Assembly (NCBI RefSeq): GCF_025147485.1
Contig: NZ_CP102263.1
Span: 757,501 to 821,500 of the forward strand
Source: Bacteroides uniformis
Lineage (GTDB): Bacteria; Bacteroidota; Bacteroidia; Bacteroidales; Bacteroidaceae
Direction of reading: 5' to 3'
Length of the DNA stretch: 64,000 nt
The notes below the pieces were generated by a model. That model saw nothing but the letters and a program-made list of their open reading frames with translations, made no database searches and was not told the DNA's origin. A program made the translations under genes and the position numbers. Shown here piece by piece: positions 8,221-17,394 of this stretch. Positions within the stretch are counted from its first letter, which is position 1. Each line of letters starts with the position of its first letter.

Positions 8221-10674
8221 TTAGAATTCGGAAACCAACATCAGCCATCTGGCAGCCGAAGAGCCCCAGACTTCCTTATAAGTAGCCGTATTGAACTGCG
8301 GCCAGTAGGGAGCATCTTCATTGAAATAAGACTGCATACCTACGGGTATCTCTCCTACCGTTTCTCCGGGCAGTGCCGTATAGAGCTGCGGATAGTTGCT
8401 GCCCTCCCCATAAATCATGGACTGTCCGAAAGGATTCCTGCCTACAACCCAGAAGAGCTGCTGTTCGGCAATGTCTTTCAGTTCCTTGTCCTTCAACACT
8501 CTGGCGCAAATGGCTGCGGCTTTTCCGGTAGACAAATGTACGGCAATATTTCCTTTGAACGAGAACCAGACGGGGAATATACGCAAGTAATGCTCCTTAT
8601 CCAGACGGATACCGTTCTCGAGCTGTTCTTTGAAATCCTTCGCAGCACCACTGCGAATGCCTACCTGGACGGCGTAGAAGTTGACGGAGTCCTTCACTTC
8701 ATCCTTGTGATAGATGCCGCTGGGCACCATTCCATAAGGATATACATACTTCATGATGTTCTTCAGATAACCGCCATAGAGTTTCATGGCACGAATCCAC
8801 TGCTCATACTCGGCATGACGGGGCTGCGTTTCGCAGAGGGCGGCAAGGGCTTCCATGTAGGCATAATCGCGAGACTGATGAGTATAGTGTACAATGGACT
8901 TCTTTGCCAAATCGCGATAGAAGAAGCCGCAGGTCTTGTCTTTGTCTTTCAACGGTTCGGTGCGCTGGCACTGCAAGGTGTAGCGGATGGCTTTTACAGC
9001 CTCATCGGCATACTGCTGTTCGCCGGTCAGCTTATAGAGCATGCTGGCCGCCCATGAGATGTTGGCGTGATACTGGCTCTCGGATGCCATGGCGGCATGT
9101 CCCCCACCCTTCTTTATCAGCTCGGCAAAGCCAAGTTCGTTGAAGCGCTTCATGGCATAGCCGAAGTCTTCCTTTGCAATCTTCTTCAGATTACCCTTAA
9201 GCGACTCGTCATTTTCAATCCTCATGGAGGCATACGCTTCAATTCCTGCAAGCAGGAAATTCTCCAAAGCTCCGTTATGGACAAGCAGTTCGCGGCGACC
9301 GGCATCATCGTCGGTGCCCACCTTACCGTCGGTCCATAGGTTGGTGCCCCATGTCTGTGCACGGTAGCCATCGCCCAGACGGGTCTTCATCACATAGTCC
9401 ATTCCCCACAAAGCCTCTTCCATCAGGCGGTTGTACAAGTCTATATTGCCTTTTTCTTTGGCACGTTCGGCCATCAAGAGCAAGGAATAGGCTATCTCTC
9501 CCGTCTGTAAGGTCTGTTGGGACATATCGGCGGCATCGTGCCATCCTCCGTTTATATGAATGATATGTCCGTTGTAAGTGGCATGCAGGTCATTATGACA
9601 AGCCCCGTGCTTTCCGGGAACGGGATAACCGCAACGCTCGCAGAACAGGAAGTTCACCATACGCCAGGCAGAATCATCCCACACATCCTGATGGATATAG
9701 AAAGGCAAGGTGGTGACATCCCCTACCTGAATGACGTAACGGCCTTGTGTCTTGAAGTCCGAGAAGTCTATTGTCTCGAACTCTCCCAGGCCGGTCTTTT
9801 CCTTACGAACGGGACCGGTATAAACAATGGCCTGCGTAGCGGCATCCTTCAACTGGAACTGTCCGCCGTACTTTTCCACATTGACAATGGCGCTTTTGGG
9901 GCTCTCTATACTATAACCGGTAGTAGAGAAGATGATGCGATTCTGTGCAGGCATCCAGCCTTTCACGGTTTCCGGGTTCTCCACCTTCTGAAGTTCCACG
10001 GCATCTACATCGAAGCGAAGGAAGTCGCCCATAGTACGTTCTTTGCCGAACACTTCGATGGCAAATGAAATCTTGGTTACCTTGTCGCGCGCCAGTCCGG
10101 ACATCTCGACGAAGCATTCGTTCCATTGGTTATTTTTCAGATTGATTTCGTGGTAGCCTTCCCGACCGTAAATGTCGGGTACTTTTATTTCTCCGTCATT
10201 CTCCACATAAAGGTTGAGGTAGATGCTGCGTGCTCCTTCGCACGTGGGATAGATATAGAACTTCAGGCGGTTGTAACCTTCCCAGTTCACACCTCCTATA
10301 TCATAAGAGGCCATGCAAGTGCCGCGTCCCAAACCCCAGCCAAGAATCTTCTCCGGATGGGCGGGAGCTTCCAGACGCAGACTGTGCTTGCCGGACTTGC
10401 TCCGTTCGTCAGTCAAACCAATCTTACCGATGCCCTTATGCGACCATTTGGAGAAATCCTCCATATCACACAGCATCACGGTTTCCAACACTTTCTTTTT
10501 CAAGCCGAATGTTTCGAAAGCCTTTGTCTCGTCGAGCGGTAACGGACTGTGCACGTAGCCCGTGCTGACGATGTCGGCTTTCAACTTTTCATCTACCTGG
10601 GCATGAAGCAAAACGCAGCAACCGATAACTAAATCAAAAAGCAAAAAGATAAGTTTTATTACATTCTTCATCAT
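8221..10674 (-). CDS. Glycoside hydrolase family 9 enzyme with N-terminal Ig-like domain
   Basis: An 817-residue exported enzyme: signal peptide (FLLFDLVIGCCVLLHAQ), a jelly-roll-like module at about 60-235, a CelD-type Ig-like domain at about 240-340 (RIIFSTTGYSIESPKSAIV to GRYVIQVGDVTTLPF), then the GH9 alpha-barrel. The catalytic aspartates sit in GGWHDAADMSQQ (D380 and D383) and the C-terminal acid is E801 in KEVWGSSAARWL. The GNPFGQSMIYGEGSNYP region matches the second GH9 signature area. GH9 members are mostly beta-1,4-glucanases, but exo-acting and glucosaminidase forms exist, so the substrate stays open. It is preceded by a TATATTTG box and followed at 11 bases by the DUF5009 gene. 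Confidence 0.9.
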   Translation of the reverse strand: MMKNVIKLIFLLFDLVIGCCVLLHAQVDEKLKADIVSTGYVHSPLPLDETKAFETFGLKKKVLETVMLCDMEDFSKWSHKGIGKIGLTDERSKSGKHSLRLEAPAHPEKILGWGLGRGTCMASYDIGGVNWEGYNRLKFYIYPTCEGARSIYLNLYVENDGEIKVPDIYGREGYHEINLKNNQWNECFVEMSGLARDKVTKISFAIEVFGKERTMGDFLRFDVDAVELQKVENPETVKGWMPAQNRIIFSTTGYSIESPKSAIVNVEKYGGQFQLKDAATQAIVYTGPVRKEKTGLGEFETIDFSDFKTQGRYVIQVGDVTTLPFYIHQDVWDDSAWRMVNFLFCERCGYPVPGKHGACHNDLHATYNGHIIHINGGWHDAADMSQQTLQTGEIAYSLLLMAERAKEKGNIDLYNRLMEEALWGMDYVMKTRLGDGYRAQTWGTNLWTDGKVGTDDDAGRRELLVHNGALENFLLAGIEAYASMRIENDESLKGNLKKIAKEDFGYAMKRFNELGFAELIKKGGGHAAMASESQYHANISWAASMLYKLTGEQQYADEAVKAIRYTLQCQRTEPLKDKDKTCGFFYRDLAKKSIVHYTHQSRDYAYMEALAALCETQPRHAEYEQWIRAMKLYGGYLKNIMKYVYPYGMVPSGIYHKDEVKDSVNFYAVQVGIRSGAAKDFKEQLENGIRLDKEHYLRIFPVWFSFKGNIAVHLSTGKAAAICARVLKDKELKDIAEQQLFWVVGRNPFGQSMIYGEGSNYPQLYTALPGETVGEIPVGMQSYFNEDAPYWPQFNTATYKEVWGSSAARWLMLVSEF

Positions 10675-10729
10675 ATTATAATTATTAAGTTATAAGGTGA
10701 TTAAAGCATAAAGGAGAAGAAAATTAGTA

Positions 10730-10737
10730 CAAATATA
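10730..10737 (-). promoter_or_regulatory. -7 box (TATATTTG) for the GH9 gene
   Basis: The reverse strand reads TATATTTG 55 bases upstream of the GH9 start, in the short gap after the M57 protease stop. This suggests GH9 and the genes after it can be transcribed separately from the SusC/SusD genes. Confidence 0.45.
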
Positions 10738-10756
10738 TGAGGAACTATGCCTAATC

Positions 10757-11842
10757 TCAATTTTCAACAAGTCTTTGAATAGTTGTTTGAGTGGCATACT
10801 CTCTACTAATACAATAAGTTTCTCCATATACAGTAGTAACATATGCCCTAAGTTCAGAAGTTACAGGACTACCAAAAATAACTTTAGCAGCATCTCCTTC
10901 GGAAGCAAGCAAAAACATGCCTGTAGTCCCCCATTCATATTTCAGAATAGGGTGATTGCCGACAACACGTACCATATACACGTCAACTCCAAAGCGCTTT
11001 ACCTCTGTTGGGTAATTAACAAAATCTCCTTCAAAAAATCGAGGATACAAATAACTTATCGCTGATTTATCTCCCTCACTAAACCCAGACCATTGATATT
11101 CGGCAGTTCCTCCATTCATCACAGAATAGGGATCTGAATCAAAAGTTCCAGTAATACCATTGGCCACAGATTCACCCAATGATTTCCAATTTGTATGCCT
11201 TAGTCCGAAGCAATGTCCCAACTCATGTACCATATTATATATCTTCTGAAGTCTTGGAATGGTTTTGTTATAATCATAATCCAAATTTATCCAAATAGAG
11301 GAACCTGGTTTTCCATTCATAGGCCAAGAGCCTGCCGCAATAGTATTGTTCGGTAAAGGAGCGCTAGCATCACTACGGATGAGTATATCCGGATTGGCAG
11401 CTGTAGTATAAGTCATTTTAAGGTTACTAAGAGGATTCCACAGATTGATGGCTTCCTGTATTTCATCTCGCCAATCATCCACACCTGATGCAGGTATCGA
11501 GCTATCAACACCAACGGTAATTGCTCTTTGTTTGGGGTGACCAATTAAACCGGTAGTATGATAAGCCTGCCTTGTTTGTGGTTGACTATAAGTGACAAGT
11601 TTACTTTTTTCAAGGTATATATCACCTTGAATAAGATAACCTGACTTCAACTCTACCACATCTAAAGTATCGAATCCAAGTGATTGGATTATACACATAC
11701 CATCTTCTATTGAAACGCTTTGCTGTTCTTCTTGTTCTTCAAAGTCAACAGTTTCCAACTCATTATAACAAGCGCTCATAAACATTAAAAACATAGAATA
11801 GCATAATATAAACAAGCCATTCACGAGATATTTTGAATTCAT
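10757..11842 (-). CDS. M57-type zinc metalloprotease lipoprotein (HEIGH class)
   Basis: A 361-residue protein with a lipoprotein signal (FMSAC, Cys25) followed by an acidic stretch (YNELETVDFEEQEEQQ), which favours surface exposure in Bacteroides. The zinc site is HELGHCFGLRH (H206, E207, H210, H216), the extended HExxHxxGxxH metzincin form, with a later SVMNGGTAEYQW segment like a Met-turn. An N-terminal proregion precedes it, and a C-terminal domain of about 90 residues follows YLYPRFF. It resembles dual-action HEIGH peptidases of family M57. I chose the ATG at 11842; a TTG three codons earlier is less likely. The gene is visibly AT-richer than its SusD and GH9 neighbours and is flanked by 82 and 128 bases, so it looks like an insertion into the locus. 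Confidence 0.85.
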   Translation of the reverse strand: MNSKYLVNGLFILCYSMFLMFMSACYNELETVDFEEQEEQQSVSIEDGMCIIQSLGFDTLDVVELKSGYLIQGDIYLEKSKLVTYSQPQTRQAYHTTGLIGHPKQRAITVGVDSSIPASGVDDWRDEIQEAINLWNPLSNLKMTYTTAANPDILIRSDASAPLPNNTIAAGSWPMNGKPGSSIWINLDYDYNKTIPRLQKIYNMVHELGHCFGLRHTNWKSLGESVANGITGTFDSDPYSVMNGGTAEYQWSGFSEGDKSAISYLYPRFFEGDFVNYPTEVKRFGVDVYMVRVVGNHPILKYEWGTTGMFLLASEGDAAKVIFGSPVTSELRAYVTTVYGETYCISREYATQTTIQRLVEN

Positions 11843-11970
11843 AATAATCAATTATTATATTAAACAAAAAATACATAAAGGGAAATATGAAATATGTTTT
11901 TCATACTTCCCCTTAAAAAAACATGCTTCAAAAAGTCCTCATCACTTAATCTCTATGATAATAATGCGGA

Positions 11971-13578
11971 TTAGAAGTTCGGTTTATCTACATCCCAGAA
12001 GATGCGAGTACCGCCATTGTCCGGTCCGCCCAACATTTCGACGGCTTTGGCATAACCGGTAGGATTATTGCCTTTTTCATTGATGGTGAAGGGTAAACGG
12101 CGTGGGCCAAGATCTGTATCAATCTCACCTTGACTGTAGTTCACCATTACCGGGAATAATTTGGGATAACCAGTGCGACGTATCTCAGCCCAGCCATTCA
12201 TACCTTCAGGATAAATAGCAATCCAGCGTTGTGTGGCAATCTTAGCAAATTTTTCCTCGTTACTCAAAGACTCGTCCCATTTAGCAGTCACCTTGCTCTG
12301 GCCTTCAATGCTGGCAGCGGGAATAACGGGGTCTACATACGCTGCAGCAGTAGTCGTACTGCTTAAATAATCGCCCACAGCGGCTCCCCATTGTTCGAAC
12401 GATGTCCGTATACCCTTTTCATACAAGCTCTGAGCGGTGCCCTTACCATTTACATCCCAACCACGCAAAGCAGCTTCGGCTTCCAACAAAATGGTTTCGG
12501 CAGCAGTTGCCAAAATAGCAGGAGAGGTTTCTGTCAAGTTGGGTCGACTTACAATCGCCTTATAGGCATCCGAAAACCCTTCTTCTTCCAGTCCTTTAAT
12601 ACCAAGACGAATACCAAAATATTCACTCTTGCTGTTCTGTGTAGCATACTTATCAAGACGCGCATCGCCCATACCAGACAAGATAGAAGGAATATTAGCA
12701 CCTAAAACACCATCTCCATAGTTGAATGCAATACCGTAAAGCGGATTGACATAACCGTTTCCTGCAATGCCGAAATTAGCATCATTGGTTTCAATCAATC
12801 CATTACTATCGTTCATGGCAGCTTCCGCCTCACTTTTTGCCCAAGCAGCATCATACTTCACAATACGCATGGCCAAACGCAAACGAATGGTGTTACACAA
12901 CTGCGCCCATTTGTTCAAGTTACCTCCATAGGCATAATCAAACATCATAAACGAAGCCACATCCTTTTCTTTAGCAGTACGCAGCACGTCTGCAGCTTCT
13001 TTCAATTCTTCAAAGAATTTTTTATAAGCATCCTGTCCTGAATCATACTCACCACCAGTAGCCGATTCGCCATAGTGAGAATAGATAATACATCCGTATT
13101 GGTCGGCAAGACGCGACATAGCTATTACGCGGCAGATGGTATTGATAGCCTCGAAATGGGCATACGTCTCCATATCGTCTTTGCACTTGTTGGTGATTTT
13201 CAAGCTTTCCACCATTACGTTTCTATAAGCATAATCCCAACAGTTGTCATTCCATCCTGCATTCATGGCATAGGTCACATTACTTACATTGCCGGCAAAT
13301 GCAGTAGCCGTACTGATATAGCCTGACCACAAATCGGCATTCAAATTTTGAATAAGCTGATATTCCCATACATTGACACCTGCATTTTTATTATAATAGA
13401 TAGACTGCATCATGGGAATGAAGTGCATACCAATGTAGTTGTTATCTTGTTTTAGTTCTTCATCGCTCACTCCCTTCGGATTAGTGTTCATATCCTCGAA
13501 CGCTCCCGTACATGCCGAGAATAAGGTAGCTGCCAGCAGCGCTACAGCTGTAAGTCTAAATATATTTTTCATAATCAT
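11971..13578 (-). CDS. SusD/RagB-like surface glycan-binding lipoprotein
   Basis: A 535-residue lipoprotein (LFSACTGAFEDMNTNPKGVS; Cys23). The sequence after the cysteine, the LADQYGCIIYSHYGES strand, the TPR-like helices (NTIRLRLAMRIVKYD) and the C-terminal RWIAIYPEGMNGWAEIRRTGYP block match the second SusD family (SusD_2/SusD-like). Together with SusC it forms a lidded outer-membrane pump in which SusD captures glycan. It starts 9 bases after the SusC stop, the usual tight coupling. An ATG two codons downstream (MKNIF) is an alternative start. Which glycan it binds cannot be read from the sequence. Confidence 0.95.
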   Translation of the reverse strand: MIMKNIFRLTAVALLAATLFSACTGAFEDMNTNPKGVSDEELKQDNNYIGMHFIPMMQSIYYNKNAGVNVWEYQLIQNLNADLWSGYISTATAFAGNVSNVTYAMNAGWNDNCWDYAYRNVMVESLKITNKCKDDMETYAHFEAINTICRVIAMSRLADQYGCIIYSHYGESATGGEYDSGQDAYKKFFEELKEAADVLRTAKEKDVASFMMFDYAYGGNLNKWAQLCNTIRLRLAMRIVKYDAAWAKSEAEAAMNDSNGLIETNDANFGIAGNGYVNPLYGIAFNYGDGVLGANIPSILSGMGDARLDKYATQNSKSEYFGIRLGIKGLEEEGFSDAYKAIVSRPNLTETSPAILATAAETILLEAEAALRGWDVNGKGTAQSLYEKGIRTSFEQWGAAVGDYLSSTTTAAAYVDPVIPAASIEGQSKVTAKWDESLSNEEKFAKIATQRWIAIYPEGMNGWAEIRRTGYPKLFPVMVNYSQGEIDTDLGPRRLPFTINEKGNNPTGYAKAVEMLGGPDNGGTRIFWDVDKPNF

Positions 13579-13587
13579 ATCTACTGT

Positions 13588-16500
13588 TTAAAAATTAACT
13601 TTCAAGTTGAACCCAATCGAACGGTTGGTAGGCATACCAAACACATCAACTCCTTGCAGACGGTTGCTGGTAGAAAGCATGCCATCAGGATCATATGGAG
13701 CATTGTTCTTGAAGAAGAACAGGTTGCGGCCTACAAGTGAAACCTGTGCGTTCTTAATGACACCAGTCTTTGCCAACCAAGCCTGAGGCAGACTATAGCC
13801 AATGGAAAGTTCGCGCAAACGTATGTTGGTAGCACTGTACATATAATGCTCGGTCACACCCGCACGGCCACCAACCTGATTATAGAAGCCTTCCACATCT
13901 GTAATTTGACGGCCTTCCAGCATCACGTAACCACGGTCACGAGCATCACCCGTTGCCTTGCTTACTCCCTGCTGATCGAGGTCGGCTTCCGTCAAAGACA
14001 TCACTTCACCTCCAAAACGTCCATCAATCAAGAAGTAAAGAGAGAAGTCCTTCCACGTGATTGTATTGCTCCACCCCAAGTTAAAATCAGGAGTAGAATT
14101 ACCCAGTTTCACCGGATTTGTCTTGTCCACCAATGGAAGTCTATCACTATCTTTTTGTCCTTCTTTTGCAGGTTCATACTGAATATTGCCTTTTTCGTCA
14201 CGTACAAAAGTAGTACCGTAAATGTCACCAAACGAACCACCTACTTCTAAACGACTCCATACATTGTTACTTTCGCCACCGCTAAATGTAAAATAACCAA
14301 AGTCATCACCAGCCAGTGCCTTTGCTTCGTTCTTATTGGTTGCAAAGTTAACACCGGTTTTCCAGCGGAAATCCTTAGTCATGACAGGAGTTCCATTCAA
14401 CATAACTTCGACACCGGTATTCTGAATATCACCGGCATTGATGTAATATCGGGCGTATTGTGAACCTGACGGAGCATCCAACGTAAAGAGTTGATTCTTT
14501 GTATTAGTCTTATAATAAGTGAAGTCGAACTCCAAGCGGCTATTGAAAAAGCGCCACTCAGTACCAAACTCAATGGAAGTAGTCATTTCCGGTTTCAGTT
14601 CTGCAAACGGAGCTGTACTGTTGAAATTGATGCTACCACTCTTTGTAATGGAGTTGAGAGGATTTGAAGTATAAGTATTCAAACCGTTACCCACCTTTGA
14701 CCATGCACCGCGAATCTTACCTAAATCAATCCAAGAAGGTAATTTCAATGTTTCGTTCAGCAACCATGTCACACCTACTGACGGATAGAAAAAGCCTTTG
14801 TTTTTGTATTTGGTAAATGCCAATGTTGAAGTCCAGTCGTTACGTGCTGTCACGTCCACATAAATCTGATCTTTGAAGCCTACCTGACCGGTGAAGAACA
14901 CACTCTGGCTTTGAGTATGGGTTTTCCAATCGGTCAATGAGCCCTTGTTCAAGGAGCAGTTCTGCATAGTGAATACGTTGGGCACAGAGAGTATACCCGG
15001 ATAGGAATCGAAACCTGTACCGTTTCCTGTATAATCGTTGATGCTGGCACCTACCGAAGCATTGACACTGAAGTTAGTGAATTGCTGTTGATAAGTAAAC
15101 AAAACATCCCCATAAGAAGAAAGGCTACTTGATTCACCGTAGATGTAACGACCGTTAGTTCCTGTTCCAGCCGGATTCATACCACACAACACCGGGCTGG
15201 TACCTGCATACATACGTGTATTGTTCTTGTCTACAACATAGTCGGCACTACCACGAGCCTGTATACTGAACAGGTCATTGAACTTATACTTCACACTCAG
15301 ATTCAACAATGTACGATAACGGGTATCCTCATTCGGAACCTTATTAATCAACCAATAGGGATTCTGCTCCATATCAGTACCTTGAGATTTATACCAGTTC
15401 TGGTCCATTATGTTACGACCGGCATTAAGAATCTGATAATTATCTTTGTAGTAGTTAAAGTCCTTTCCACCTTCAACACCACCACGCGGGAAGTGATAAA
15501 GACCTACCAAAGGATTCATGTAATAACCTCCCGAAGTAGTACGGTTGTTCCCCCTTTGATACATCGCATTGATATTGGCATCAACAGTCAGTTTGTTATT
15601 GAGGAAGTTGGCAGTTTCGCGAAAATTGAAATTATGCTTCACCAAGCTATTACCTTCCACCACGCCCTTGCCGTAAGTATTAGCATAGGAAAAGTAAGTT
15701 TGCATAGCTTGCGAACCCATGCTCAACGAGAGCGAGTTGATAGTAGTGACACCTGTTTTGAAGAAATCGTCTGTATAGTCGGGACTACCTTTGATATCAC
15801 TGCCCCAACTGGTTGACACACCCGTATAGTGATTCTGGAATTCGGGAATACCGTATGCAGCTATATCGAAAGTGGTGCTGGTATTGAAACTGATACTGGC
15901 GCGTCCTTCCTTGCCCTTCTTAGTGGTAATAATCACCACACCATTGGCAGCCGAACTACCGTAAAGTGCAGCAGCGGCAGGGCCTTTCAATATGTTCATG
16001 CTCTCAATATCATCGGGATTCAGATTGGAAATACCGTCGCCACGGTCGTAGTTACCACTGTCGTTGTCTCCGCCGATAGTAGTTGAGGTATTTTCGTTGG
16101 TAGATGAACCGAACGGTACACCGTCTATTACATACAACGGCTGGTTACTTCCGCTTACCGAACGGTTACCACGGATAATCACTTTGGAAGAACCTCCCAA
16201 ACCGGAAGAACTCTTATTAATCTGCACACCTGCCGTCTTACCGGCCAATGCATTCATCATATTGGGGTCTTTCACACGTGCCAGTTCATCACCGTTTACC
16301 ACCTGGGTAGAGTACGTCAGTGATTTTTCTTTCTTTGCGATACCCAATGCCGTTACCACCACTTCATCCAGCAGCTTGGCATCATTCTTTAATGTGACTC
16401 TTATCGTCCCCGGAGTGATGGGAACTTCTTGTGTTATCATACCTACGAAAGACACTTGCAGGATTTTCGCACCTGCGGGCGCATCTGTAATAGTGAATTT

Positions 16501-16677
16501 GCCGTCTAAGTCTGTTACGGCTCCGGTAGTGCTTCCTTTTACCAATACGGAAGCTCCGATAATCGGTTCATTGTCCTCAGCTGAAATAACGATACCGGTA
16601 ATGGGGGAATTTTGGGCTGCTACCCAACCGATGGCTGCCAGCAGGCAAACCAAGGTCAGCATAATTCTTTTTTTCAT
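13588..16677 (-). CDS. SusC/RagA-type TonB-linked outer-membrane transporter
   Basis: A 1029-residue protein: signal peptide ending GWVAAQNSP, a carboxypeptidase-regulatory-like domain (about 25-105, ITGIVISAEDNEPIIGASVL), a TonB box and plug (LLDEVVVTALGIAKKEKSL, VIIRGNRSVSGSNQPLYVID, AAALYGSSAANGVVIITTKK), then a 22-strand-type barrel ending FGMPTNRSIGFNLKVNF. It imports oligosaccharides with its SusD partner, powered by TonB. There is no N-terminal STN domain and no sigma/anti-sigma pair next to it, so regulation is not by the usual transenvelope signalling. Upstream lies a 717-base non-coding stretch with repeats. Confidence 0.96.
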   Translation of the reverse strand: MKKRIMLTLVCLLAAIGWVAAQNSPITGIVISAEDNEPIIGASVLVKGSTTGAVTDLDGKFTITDAPAGAKILQVSFVGMITQEVPITPGTIRVTLKNDAKLLDEVVVTALGIAKKEKSLTYSTQVVNGDELARVKDPNMMNALAGKTAGVQINKSSSGLGGSSKVIIRGNRSVSGSNQPLYVIDGVPFGSSTNENTSTTIGGDNDSGNYDRGDGISNLNPDDIESMNILKGPAAAALYGSSAANGVVIITTKKGKEGRASISFNTSTTFDIAAYGIPEFQNHYTGVSTSWGSDIKGSPDYTDDFFKTGVTTINSLSLSMGSQAMQTYFSYANTYGKGVVEGNSLVKHNFNFRETANFLNNKLTVDANINAMYQRGNNRTTSGGYYMNPLVGLYHFPRGGVEGGKDFNYYKDNYQILNAGRNIMDQNWYKSQGTDMEQNPYWLINKVPNEDTRYRTLLNLSVKYKFNDLFSIQARGSADYVVDKNNTRMYAGTSPVLCGMNPAGTGTNGRYIYGESSSLSSYGDVLFTYQQQFTNFSVNASVGASINDYTGNGTGFDSYPGILSVPNVFTMQNCSLNKGSLTDWKTHTQSQSVFFTGQVGFKDQIYVDVTARNDWTSTLAFTKYKNKGFFYPSVGVTWLLNETLKLPSWIDLGKIRGAWSKVGNGLNTYTSNPLNSITKSGSINFNSTAPFAELKPEMTTSIEFGTEWRFFNSRLEFDFTYYKTNTKNQLFTLDAPSGSQYARYYINAGDIQNTGVEVMLNGTPVMTKDFRWKTGVNFATNKNEAKALAGDDFGYFTFSGGESNNVWSRLEVGGSFGDIYGTTFVRDEKGNIQYEPAKEGQKDSDRLPLVDKTNPVKLGNSTPDFNLGWSNTITWKDFSLYFLIDGRFGGEVMSLTEADLDQQGVSKATGDARDRGYVMLEGRQITDVEGFYNQVGGRAGVTEHYMYSATNIRLRELSIGYSLPQAWLAKTGVIKNAQVSLVGRNLFFFKNNAPYDPDGMLSTSNRLQGVDVFGMPTNRSIGFNLKVNF

Positions 16678-17074
16678 AAGCTGTTTTTCGGAAAATAAAT
16701 ATTAGATTAAATATGTGTTAAGTTAATAAACAGATTCTCGGAAATCTGTTATCCCGATCGGCCAGTTTGATTGGCTGTTCCTCTCATTTCTTCTTTGTAT
16801 GCTTCATAGGCTATTAGTATGTTACGGTTAATATTTAAGCTTATCCAAATGTCTTTATTCTGCAGATTTCTTTCAAGCTCTCGTATATAAAACCGGGGGC
16901 ACAACCGCAACCCTATCGGAAAAGGATGATTTATTTGCTAATAAAAGTTAATGAAGAAAAGCTGCTGGCAGAACCGGTGCTTTATTGCATGGTTTTAAGC
17001 AGATTACGGCATCACCCTTCTCTCCCTCGCCTAAGAGTGAGGCTTTCATTATCTACAAGAGAACTCTCCCCCGG

Positions 17075-17298
17075 CACCGCGACAAATTAACCTCTCCACT
17101 GCGACAAACTAACTATTTTCTCGCATCTCATTATTCTTATCACAGTCATGTTAGTTTCTTACAACAGCTGTATTCTTTTCTTATAACAGCTGTGTTCTTT
17201 TCTTACAACAGCTGTTGTAAGAATAATAAGAAGCATAAAAACTGCCAGTCAGCAGTATACAGATGATTAGTTTCTCGCAGTGCAGGGGGTAGTTTCTT
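17075..17298. repeat. Compound 22-bp-period repeat array with palindromes
   Basis: Three sub-arrays share an exact 22-bp period: GCGACAAAyTAAC units beginning at 17075 and 17097; TTCTTAyAACAGCTGT units beginning at 17156, 17178 and 17200; and TAGTTTCT units at 17268 and 17290. The unit at 17200-17223 is extended into a perfect 24-bp palindrome centred on CAGCTG. A 16-bp inverted repeat with one mismatch (17097-17112 against 17267-17282) brackets the middle sub-array. Units abut without unique spacers. Function unknown. Confidence 0.75.
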
Positions 17299-17328
17299 TC
17301 TGTTCAGAAGAAGGAGATAAAAAAACAG

Positions 17329-17373
17329 ACCGTCCGGCCCGGAATGAAAAAGATTCACCCCAGGTCGGACGGT
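17329..17373 (-). terminator. Rho-independent terminator after acyl-CoA synthetase gene
   Basis: ACCGTCCG at 17329-17336 pairs with CGGACGGT at 17366-17373. On the reverse strand the hairpin is followed by CTGTTTTTTT. It begins 22 bases after the stop codon at 17395. Confidence 0.8.
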
Positions 17374-17394
17374 TATAAACAAAAAAACAAAGTT

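Larger units (their letters stand above)
16678..17394. other. 717-base non-coding region upstream of susC
   Basis: No convincing gene on either strand. It holds, from the susC side, an 8-bp stem inverted repeat at 16729-16750 (AACAGATT / AATCTGTT) that would lie in the susC leader, a plain stretch to about 17060, then a compound repeat array (17075-17298) and a terminator hairpin for the acyl-CoA synthetase gene (17329-17373). I could not find a perfect TAnnTTTG box for susC. Confidence 0.7.

Noticed and set aside
8210..8248. Upstream start for the DUF5009 gene
   Set aside because: It would overlap the GH9 coding end by 28 bases and adds residues not seen in the family.
16750..17060. Riboswitch upstream of susC
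   Set aside because: I found no conserved aptamer core; only a simple hairpin near 16740.
17075..17298. CRISPR array
   Set aside because: Units repeat every 22 bases with no unique spacers of 25-40 bases, the repeats vary, and no cas gene is in the window. The same applies to 49388-49513.
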